From: Prolixibacteraceae bacterium
GTDB taxonomy: Bacteria > Bacteroidota > Bacteroidia > Bacteroidales > Prolixibacteraceae
Length of the DNA: 5,435 nucleotides
Assembly (NCBI GenBank): GCA_017998095.1
Contig: JAGODU010000240.1
Coordinates: forward strand, 1-5,435
Direction of reading: 5' to 3'
Part shown: piece by piece, positions 1 to 5,435 of the stretch
Layout of the letters: the number at the start of each line of letters is the position of its first letter
Position numbering within the stretch: the first letter of the stretch is position 1
Position numbers and translations under genes: made by a program
The notes under the pieces: generated by a model
The model's database searches: none
The model's input: only the letters and a program-made list of their open reading frames with translations
What the model was told of the DNA's origin: nothing

Positions 1-653
1 CTATATAAGCCAGGAGCGATATTTTTTGCGATTAGTGCTGCTTCAATTAAAATAGTACCAGAACCGCAAAAAGGATCTATAAGTATTTTATCTTTACTCC
101 AGTAAGAAATCTGTACTAAAGCACTTGCTAGTGTTTCTTTCAGAGGCGCTTCTCCACCTTTCTTCCTATATCCTCTTTTGTATAATGAAGATCCTGAAGT
201 ATCAAGATAAATTCGTACATTATCTTTATAAATAAAAACATTTAAAGGATATTTCGGACCTGTTTCTGGAAATCTGTCTATCTTGTAATAATTTGACATT
301 GATTTAATGATTGCTTTTTTAACGATAGACTGACAATCTGGTATGCTCTTAAGTATTGATGATACAGAAGAAGCATTAACTATAATAGCTCCTGATTTAT
401 CTAGTAATTTATGGAATTGTATTTTTTCAGTGTTTTCAAATAAGTCATCAAAAGTTACAGCATTAAAATTAGCTAATTCTATATATACTCTTTCTGCAGT
501 ACGTAAATTTATATTAGCTTTGGTAATACCTATTAAGTCTGATTTAAAATTGACTCTTCCGTTTTCTGAAGTTATTTCTTCAAAATCCATTTTTTTTAGT
601 TCTGCAGATAATACTGATTCAAGGCCAAAACTGCATGTAGCTGTGCATTTCAT
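1..653 (-). CDS. THUMP-domain class I SAM-dependent RNA methyltransferase, 3' end cut by window edge
   Basis: This is the N-terminal part (217 complete codons) of a probable RNA guanine-N2-methyltransferase of the YpsC / RlmL N-terminal family, which uses S-adenosylmethionine to methylate large-subunit rRNA; the exact target base cannot be told from this fragment. Seen in the sequence: an N-terminal region starting MKCTATCSFGLE, typical of the family; a THUMP-like RNA-binding region at about residues 45-150; the linker signature DTSGSSLYKRGYR (151-163); APLKETLASAL (169-179); and the SAM-binding motif I, DPFCGSGT (193-200). The catalytic NPPY-type motif should lie beyond base 1. The ATG at 651-653 is chosen because AAAGGA (662-667) sits 8 bases upstream and because residues match the family from the first codon. 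The gene is transcribed divergently from the deacetylase-like gene, with a 162-base gap. Family-level identification is confident; substrate and gene symbol are not. Confidence 0.9.
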   Translation of the reverse strand, partial: MKCTATCSFGLESVLSAELKKMDFEEITSENGRVNFKSDLIGITKANINLRTAERVYIELANFNAVTFDDLFENTEKIQFHKLLDKSGAIIVNASSVSSILKSIPDCQSIVKKAIIKSMSNYYKIDRFPETGPKYPLNVFIYKDNVRIYLDTSGSSLYKRGYRKKGGEAPLKETLASALVQISYWSKDKILIDPFCGSGTILIEAALIAKNIAPGLY

Positions 654-707
654 TTATTTAATCCTTTACTATAAATCATCCGATTTAATTTATCGTGATT
701 TATATAT

Positions 708-734
708 ATTATACTTTTTTAGCCGGTTTAGCAA
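708..734 (-). promoter_or_regulatory. Candidate sigma-A-type promoter of the methyltransferase gene
   Basis: On the minus strand a perfect TATAAT (708-713) lies about 55 bases upstream of the methyltransferase ATG. The best -35 candidates are weak: TTGCTA (729-734, 15-base spacer) or TTTGCT (730-735, 16-base spacer). The -10 box is convincing in sequence, but such AT-rich DNA yields chance matches. Not experimentally supported here. Confidence 0.4.
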
Positions 735-770
735 ATAGTTATCCTTAGGTTATTTATTTTTTAAGCTAAA
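718..770. repeat. Three copies of a GCTAAA/TTTAGC hexamer in the divergent promoter region
   Basis: TTTAGC occurs at 718-723 and 727-732 as a direct repeat separated by CGG, and its inverse GCTAAA occurs at 765-770. Read in the direction of transcription, GCTAAA ends 4 bases before the minus-strand -10 candidate and 5 bases before the plus-strand -10 candidate. The arrangement could be a shared operator or a chance repeat in AT-rich DNA. Repeat copies are seen directly; a regulatory role is inference. Confidence 0.3.
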
Positions 771-781
771 GGTGATAAAAT
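753..781 (+). promoter_or_regulatory. Tentative extended -10 promoter of the deacetylase-like gene
   Basis: TGATAAAAT (773-781) fits an extended -10 element (TGn followed by TAAAAT, five of six matches to TATAAT). Seventeen bases upstream is a poor -35, TTTATT (753-758), as can occur with extended -10 promoters. Transcription would begin near 788, giving a leader of about 28 bases. A second candidate, TATTAT at 707-712, overlaps the minus-strand -10 and has no better -35. Weak evidence. Confidence 0.28.
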
Positions 782-801
782 TTATTAATATCATTAATAC
801 A

Positions 802-807
802 AAAGGA
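802..807 (+). promoter_or_regulatory. Ribosome binding site fixing the start of the deacetylase-like gene
   Basis: AAAGGA lies 8 bases upstream of the ATG at 816. It supports that start over the in-frame ATG at 843 (codon 10), which has only a GAAGAAAA stretch before it. An in-frame TAA at 786-788 excludes a longer protein. Confidence 0.75.
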
Positions 808-815
808 AAATTTTC

Positions 816-2753
816 ATGAAGAGTAATATACTGAAGAAAAATATGAAAAAAAACAAAAAAGATACTAGACCTAAAAAACAGATATCTAAATTCAAATATG
901 GATTAGGAAAAATCATACTTGTTATTCTCTTTACATGTATTGTGGCCTTAGCCATCTATTTTATACTCGACTGGTCATTAGATTTAGCGAGCAAAAGAAA
1001 TATTATAAATGAAAAATCTATAAATTCTCTGATTACTGCTGTTAAGAACAATGATTATGATAAAGCAGTAAATGTATATGAACAGTTATCTGATGAAGAC
1101 ATGAATTCTTTAAGCGAGTCTGCACAGTTTAGGGATGATATAAATAATAAGTTTAATGATATTTTTGTTTCAAATGAACTAAATAGCACGGATAAGTATA
1201 AAATCGTTGAATATTTTTCTATATTTATTTATGATGCAGAAGTCGATAAAATAATCAACAACCTTTATAGTACGTTCAAAACAACAAATATGTCTTATGA
1301 AAATTACCAGAATACAATAAACCATATAAGTGATCTTCTTAAAAAAGGAAATTTTGTAAATATTATTAATCTATATAATGATAAGGCTGAATTAATCAAA
1401 ATATCGAGAGAGCAGTATAATAAAGCAAAATCATTCGAAAAAGAACAAGATTATCTTAATGCATATGAATGTTACATGAGCGTTATTACTGAAGACATTT
1501 TTTACTATTCTGTCGCCCAAGAAGATGCAGTTAAACTTAAATCAGCTATTAAATCAAGCATACTTGAAAGAGCAAGGATATATGAAAGTGAGAATGATAT
1601 AGAAAACGCATATTACACAATAAAATCTGCTCCAGATTTCATTATAAATGATCCTGAAATCATAGAGTATAACCAGTATATAACAGACTTATATCAAAAA
1701 TCGACATATGTACGATACACAGGGATAGTCTACAATATGTTTTTCCATTCTCTTGCTCTTTATCCTGAAATAGCATTTTCTTCCTTAAGAGGGGAAGAGT
1801 TATTTAATATTATGACAACAAAGTATGAATTTCAAAAATGTCTTGAGAAATTATATGAACATGGATACATTCTGATAAATACAACTGATATTTATGAGAC
1901 ATATCAAAAAGATGGTAAGGAATACTTAAAAATTAAAGAATACTTATTACTACCTGAGGGTAAAAAACCTCTTATTCTGTCTTTTGACAATCTTTCATGT
2001 ACACATGCAAATGTAGGCTTCTGTAAAAAACTGGTAATAGATGAGAATAATAATCTTGCTTCTATTGTAACAGTAAATGGAACAGACACTATGACTTATG
2101 ATGGTGAGCATGTCCTTATATTATATGATTTTGTAAAGCAGCATCCTGATTTTTCATATAATAATGCGATGGCTATTATCGGCATGTCAGGTTACGAAAG
2201 CCTTTTCGGTTATGCCACTGCTGATTTAAACTCAGCAAATCGTCAACAAGAACTTGATGGAGCAAAAAAAGTTGCAAATAAATTAAAAGAAATGGGTTAT
2301 GTTTTTGCAAATCACTCATATTTTCATTATGCGAACAGTTCTGATATCCCATCAAGATATTCTGATTTGGAATGGTTAAAATATGATACAGAATTATGGA
2401 AACAATATATTGAACCAGTATTAGGAATCACAAATCTTTATATTACTCCAGGTGGAAAAAATTACTCCGTGTCCAAATATGTAGATGGTGACCATACAGA
2501 TCCTTGTTACAATTATCTTGTATCTGCAGGTTACCAGGTAATATTCAGTGTTGGAAGAGGTCAAGCATATACCAATAAAATAATCGGTATAACTAATCCA
2601 ACATTCTTCTTTGGTACTTCATTATTTATGGACAGATACAACATCGATGGTAAAAGTTTTTATAAAGAAGATGTGAAACTCGAAGATGTATTCGGTTTCA
2701 GTTATTCTGAAATAATCGATCCTGTACGGGATACTTATAAACAGTCATATTGA
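816..2753 (+). CDS. Membrane-anchored polysaccharide-deacetylase-like (NodB/CE4-fold) protein with degenerate active site
   Basis: This 645-residue protein probably acts at the outer face of the membrane on cell-wall or surface glycan, or binds it. Seen: a Lys-rich N-terminal tail (1-30), one hydrophobic helix (about 32-51, GKIILVILFTCIVALAIYF region) without a lipobox or clear cleavage site, so a type II anchor; a helical TPR-like region (about 65-290, with pairs such as YDKAVNVYEQL and YLNAYECYMSV); and a C-terminal domain (about 300-640) resembling a clostridial polysaccharide-deacetylase family. Of the CE4 motifs, motif 2 survives as HSYFH (His500, His504). Motif 1 reads SFDN (389-392): the base Asp391 is kept but the metal-ligand Asp is Asn392. 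Motif 3 reads ITPGG (543-547) without its Arg, and no His follows residue 560 for motif 5. Activity is therefore doubtful. It converges on the radical SAM gene with a 9-base overlap. The fold assignment is good; the substrate is unknown. Confidence 0.82.
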   Translation: MKSNILKKNMKKNKKDTRPKKQISKFKYGLGKIILVILFTCIVALAIYFILDWSLDLASKRNIINEKSINSLITAVKNNDYDKAVNVYEQLSDEDMNSLSESAQFRDDINNKFNDIFVSNELNSTDKYKIVEYFSIFIYDAEVDKIINNLYSTFKTTNMSYENYQNTINHISDLLKKGNFVNIINLYNDKAELIKISREQYNKAKSFEKEQDYLNAYECYMSVITEDIFYYSVAQEDAVKLKSAIKSSILERARIYESENDIENAYYTIKSAPDFIINDPEIIEYNQYITDLYQKSTYVRYTGIVYNMFFHSLALYPEIAFSSLRGEELFNIMTTKYEFQKCLEKLYEHGYILINTTDIYETYQKDGKEYLKIKEYLLLPEGKKPLILSFDNLSCTHANVGFCKKLVIDENNNLASIVTVNGTDTMTYDGEHVLILYDFVKQHPDFSYNNAMAIIGMSGYESLFGYATADLNSANRQQELDGAKKVANKLKEMGYVFANHSYFHYANSSDIPSRYSDLEWLKYDTELWKQYIEPVLGITNLYITPGGKNYSVSKYVDGDHTDPCYNYLVSAGYQVIFSVGRGQAYTNKIIGITNPTFFFGTSLFMDRYNIDGKSFYKEDVKLEDVFGFSYSEIIDPVRDTYKQSY

Positions 2754-2762
2754 CAGTTTTTT
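2739..2762 (+). terminator. Weak intrinsic terminator overlapping both convergent stop codons
   Basis: Bases 2739-2747 and 2751-2759 can pair as a nine-position stem with one A-A mismatch (2743/2755) around a three-base TAT loop, followed by T residues to 2762. The T run is partly used in the stem, and only three pairs are G-C, so the hairpin is weak. It would serve the plus-strand gene; on the minus strand it is followed only by TTATAAG. The hairpin contains the stop codons of both convergent genes. Confidence 0.3.
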
Positions 2763-3623
2763 ATTTATTGTGCTTATTACTTTTAGTTTATCCAAAGACC
2801 ATTTAGGTTCAAAAAGTTCTAACTTAGGACAATCACCTGTTAATCGATGTATTACTACTTTATTATCGAGTATTTTTATAGCTTCGCTTACAGCATCTGT
2901 ATATTCCTCGAAAGTGATAATGTGAAAAGGTTCATTTAAGTAATTGTAAAATAGTAAAGTGTTTTTCTGTATATATAAAGAATGTATTTTTATACCCCAT
3001 ATATTCCGTTTTTTTATATATTTTATTGTTGAGATATAATCTTCGTATTTCTCATTCGGTAAACCGAATATTACATGAATAACACTTTTAATTTCATTTT
3101 TATTAAGTCTTTTGACACATTCAGAAAAAGTAATATTATCGTATCCTCTGTTAATATATTTCGCAGTATTTTCGTTTGATGTTTGAAATCCAAGTTCAAT
3201 CCAAAGATGTGTAATATCATTATAATATTTCAGAAGTTCTAAAGTATCGTCATTTATGCAGTCTGGTCTAGTAGCAATTGCAATACCTTTAATATTCTCA
3301 TTCGATAATGCTTCGTCATATTTCTCTTTTAATACTCTAGGGGTGTCATATGTATTTGAAAAATTCTGAAAATATGCTATGTAACCGGTTTGATCATCTG
3401 TTTTATTAATATCTTTATACCTTTTCATTTGAGTAGTTATCTGATCTTTAATTGAAATATCTGAATATGTAAATTCTCCACTAGCTTTTTCTGAACAAAA
3501 AATACATCCTTTTTTGCCATTCTCACGATTTGGACATGAAAAGCCTCCATCAATTGGAAGCTTTATCATTTTTTTATTGAATGCAGTTTTAAAATATTGG
3601 TTAAGAGTGGGATAAGATTGCAT
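2745..3623 (-). CDS. Radical SAM protein, TIGR01212 (YtqA/YhcC) family, YtqA-like
   Basis: A 292-residue cytosolic [4Fe-4S] radical SAM enzyme. Cluster cysteines are Cys30, Cys40 and Cys43 (C-x9-C-x2-C), the spacing typical of this family rather than the common CxxxCxxC. Further family signatures are GGFSCPNR (26-33), YFQNFSNTYDTP (84-95), GIAIATRPDCI (113-123), WIELGFQT (141-148), GIKIHSLYIQKNT (210-222) and VIHRLTGDCP (257-266). The stretch FCSEKASGEF (42-51) resembles B. subtilis YtqA more than E. coli YhcC. The YtqA subgroup has been reported (as MnmL, from memory) to help convert cmnm5-uridine toward mnm5-uridine in tRNA, together with the methylase MnmM/YtqB; no mnmM is visible here, so this function is only a hypothesis. 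At 292 residues it is somewhat shorter than YtqA at the C-terminus. The ATG directly follows the ClpC stop codon with no gap; only a poor GAGTG (3631-3635) precedes it, which suggests translational coupling. Confidence 0.9.
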   Translation of the reverse strand: MQSYPTLNQYFKTAFNKKMIKLPIDGGFSCPNRENGKKGCIFCSEKASGEFTYSDISIKDQITTQMKRYKDINKTDDQTGYIAYFQNFSNTYDTPRVLKEKYDEALSNENIKGIAIATRPDCINDDTLELLKYYNDITHLWIELGFQTSNENTAKYINRGYDNITFSECVKRLNKNEIKSVIHVIFGLPNEKYEDYISTIKYIKKRNIWGIKIHSLYIQKNTLLFYNYLNEPFHIITFEEYTDAVSEAIKILDNKVVIHRLTGDCPKLELFEPKWSLDKLKVISTINKKLSI

Positions 3624-5435
3624 TTATATACACTCGTATTTTAAGGTTCCATTCTCTATAGATATCATTACCATCATTCCATCTTTCAATTCTCCCTTTA
3701 TATACATTTCAGAAAGGATATCTTCTATATTGGTCTGTATGTTTCTTCTTAAAGGCCTAGCTCCATATTTATCATCATATTTGTCTCCGATAATATATTT
3801 CATTGCTTCATCACTGACCTTTAGTAAAATATTTTTTTCTTTTAAGTCAAGTGCATATTCATCTACCATTAATTTGCCTATTTCAAGAATTTCCTGTTCA
3901 TTCAAACTTGAAAATACAACCACATCATCAACTCTATTTAAAAATTCAGGACGGAATATTTCCTTTAATGCTTCTCTTACTCTTTCTACAGCATCAGATT
4001 TGTCATGGACATAACCGAATCCGTTATTCTTATAGGAAGTTCCTGCATTTGAAGTCATTATAATAATTGTATTTTCGAATTGTACGACTCTTCCTTTACT
4101 ATCAGTAAGTCTCCCGTCTTCTAAAATCTGTAATAGTATATTGAATACATCCGGATGTGCTTTTTCAATTTCATCAAAAAGTAGTAGTGAATAAGGATTT
4201 CTTCTTACTTTTTCTGTTAACTGTCCTGTTTCATCATAACCGATGTAACCTGGAGGTGAACCGATAAGTTTTGATATAGAATGTTTTTCCATATATTCAC
4301 TCATGTCAAGCCTTATCATTGATTCTTCGTTTACAAATAATTCTTTTGCTAATATCTTTGCAAGATATGTTTTACCAACACCAGTCGGCCCTACAAAAAT
4401 AAATGATGCAGGTCTTTTTTTGACTTTTATTCCTGATCTTGCTCTTCTTACAGCTTTTGCTACTGCTTCGATAGCTTGTGACTGACCAATTATTTTACAT
4501 TTTAATTTTCTTTCAAGATCTAATAACGATGCTGATTCTACCTGAGTAATTTTAGTAACTGGTACTTTTGTCCATAACTCAATCACATTCGCAATATCTA
4601 TAACAGTTACTTCAGTTTTATTGGCAATTTCCTGATACTTACGAATATCTTCTCTTATTCTGCATTCATTTTCCTTTAATTCAGCTGCTCGCTTGTAATC
4701 ATCGATTGAATCAGCTGAGGCTGCAGTTTCTTTCTCCTGAAGAATATCATCTAACTCATTGTTCAGAAGCTGAAGTTTAACTAAAGCTTCATTATTCAAA
4801 TTCGCTCTTGATGCAGCTTCATCTATGACATCAATCGCTTTATCCGGCAGAAATCTGTCTGATATATATCTTTCAGACAATATTGCTGCTTGGCGTATTG
4901 CCTCATCGCTGAATGTTACATAATGGTACTGTTCATAGTATTTTTTAATTCCATGCAATATTTCAATGGTATCACTTACTGAAGGTTCATCAACCATAAT
5001 AGGCTGGAAACGTCTTTCAAGAGCAGAATCTTTTTCGATATGTTTTCTATATTCATCAATCGTTGTTGCGCCGATAATTTGAACTTCGCCTCTTGATAAG
5101 GCAGGTTTTAAAATATTAGCTGCATTCATTCCACCTTCTGCATCTCCTGCAGATATAATGTTATGTATCTCATCAATAACAAGTATTATATTCCCTAATT
5201 CCTTAACTTCATTTATTATACTTCGCATTCTTGATTCAAACTGCCCTCTAAATTGAGTGCCTGCAACTATTCCGGTCATGTCCAGCATATATATTTCCTT
5301 ATTTAACAGTTTTGCAGGGACTTCCTGATTTACTATTCTCATTGCTAATCCTTCAGCAATTGCTGTTTTGCTTACTCCTGCTTCTCCAATCAGACAAGGA
5401 TTATTTTTCTGTCGTCTGTTCAATATCTGAACCAT
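3624..5435 (-). CDS. clpC: ClpC-type AAA+ ATPase (Hsp100), 5' end cut by window edge
   Basis: These are the C-terminal 603 residues of a two-domain protein unfoldase that threads substrates into ClpP. The Met at 5433-5435 matches an internal family position just before Walker A, so about 190 residues (N-domain and linker) probably lie beyond the window. Domain 1: Walker A GEAGVSKT (17-24), pore loop AGTQFRG (58-64), Walker B VIDE (86-89), sensor GATT (122-125), Arg fingers 141-142. A short coiled-coil M-domain (about 217-268) indicates ClpC and not ClpB, with Tyr247 where B. subtilis ClpC has the regulatory Phe436. Domain 2: Walker A GPTGVGKT (349-356), GYIG pore loop (396-399), Walker B LLFDE (418-422), sensor 1 Asn463, Arg finger Arg501, sensor 2 GARPLRR (558-564). 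The ClpP-docking loop reads NGFG (471-474) where ClpC usually has a hydrophobic residue before GF. Oddities: Ser22 replaces the last Gly of domain 1 Walker A, and the Pro at position 19 is Ala. The gene is followed without a gap by the radical SAM gene. Confidence 0.93.
   Translation of the reverse strand: MVQILNRRQKNNPCLIGEAGVSKTAIAEGLAMRIVNQEVPAKLLNKEIYMLDMTGIVAGTQFRGQFESRMRSIINEVKELGNIILVIDEIHNIISAGDAEGGMNAANILKPALSRGEVQIIGATTIDEYRKHIEKDSALERRFQPIMVDEPSVSDTIEILHGIKKYYEQYHYVTFSDEAIRQAAILSERYISDRFLPDKAIDVIDEAASRANLNNEALVKLQLLNNELDDILQEKETAASADSIDDYKRAAELKENECRIREDIRKYQEIANKTEVTVIDIANVIELWTKVPVTKITQVESASLLDLERKLKCKIIGQSQAIEAVAKAVRRARSGIKVKKRPASFIFVGPTGVGKTYLAKILAKELFVNEESMIRLDMSEYMEKHSISKLIGSPPGYIGYDETGQLTEKVRRNPYSLLLFDEIEKAHPDVFNILLQILEDGRLTDSKGRVVQFENTIIIMTSNAGTSYKNNGFGYVHDKSDAVERVREALKEIFRPEFLNRVDDVVVFSSLNEQEILEIGKLMVDEYALDLKEKNILLKVSDEAMKYIIGDKYDDKYGARPLRRNIQTNIEDILSEMYIKGELKDGMMVMISIENGTLKYECI

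Noticed and set aside
343..738. 131-codon plus-strand open frame
   Set aside because: It lies largely antisense to the methyltransferase coding region, shows no recognisable domain and has no good ribosome binding site; the minus-strand reading has clear family motifs.
768..776. AAAGGTGAT, a strong Shine-Dalgarno-like string, suggesting a small upstream gene or an earlier start
   Set aside because: No ATG, GTG or TTG at suitable spacing opens a useful frame, and TAA at 786-788 blocks the frame of the 816 gene. The string is better read as part of an extended -10 or as chance.
654..815. Riboswitch or small RNA in the divergent intergenic region
   Set aside because: The region is only 162 bases, AT-rich, and shows no stable long stem or recognisable riboswitch core; only weak short repeats are present.
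1904..2089. 61-codon minus-strand open frame
   Set aside because: Antisense shadow inside the deacetylase-like gene, with no recognisable protein features.
2719..2732. Short inverted repeat ATCC...GGAT near the end of the deacetylase-like gene as a minus-strand terminator
   Set aside because: The stem is only about five pairs with a four-base loop, and on the minus strand no T run follows it.
3730..4485. Three short plus-strand open frames (94, 70 and 60 codons)
   Set aside because: All are antisense to highly conserved ClpC domain 2 sequence, and two overlap each other in different frames; they are shadows.
5433..5435. ATG at the right edge as a true start giving an N-terminally short ClpC
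   Set aside because: The residues that follow match the internal ClpC segment just before Walker A, so the Met is most likely internal and the gene continues beyond the window.

Overview
The window is AT-rich (about one third G+C by eye), with AAAGGA-type ribosome binding sites and short intergenic gaps. The proteins look like those of low-GC Firmicutes, most likely Clostridia close to Lachnospiraceae: a ClpC-type Hsp100, a YtqA-like radical SAM protein, a THUMP-domain RNA methyltransferase and a membrane-anchored polysaccharide-deacetylase-like protein of a type I remember from clostridia. This placement comes from family resemblance only.

Layout. Positions 1-653 (minus strand) hold the N-terminal 217 residues of a THUMP/class I RNA methyltransferase whose C-terminus lies beyond the left edge. 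Positions 654-815 are a 162-base divergent intergenic region with one tentative promoter in each direction and a GCTAAA hexamer beside both. Positions 816-2753 (plus strand) encode a 645-residue protein with a cytoplasmic basic tail, one membrane helix, an extracytoplasmic helical-repeat region and a C-terminal NodB/CE4-like domain with a degenerate active site. Positions 2745-3623 (minus strand) encode a 292-residue radical SAM protein, convergent with the previous gene and overlapping it by 9 bases. Positions 3624-5435 (minus strand) hold the C-terminal 603 residues of a ClpC-type AAA+ unfoldase, whose N-terminus lies beyond the right edge. The ClpC stop codon directly abuts the start codon of the radical SAM gene, so the two are almost certainly co-transcribed and probably translationally coupled.

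How the genes relate. ClpC (protein quality control, normally with ClpP) and the radical SAM protein (YtqA-like; a YtqA-subgroup member, MnmL, has been linked to tRNA wobble-uridine modification) form one transcription unit. The methyltransferase and the deacetylase-like protein are divergently transcribed from a shared region. Two genes concern RNA modification, one proteostasis and one the cell envelope. I see no mobile element, CRISPR array, RNA gene or defence cassette. The oddest features are residue-level: a Walker A motif in ClpC domain 1 with Ser in place of the last Gly, an Asn in its ClpP-docking tripeptide, and loss of several catalytic residues in the deacetylase-like domain. I do not see a convincing new multi-gene system here.
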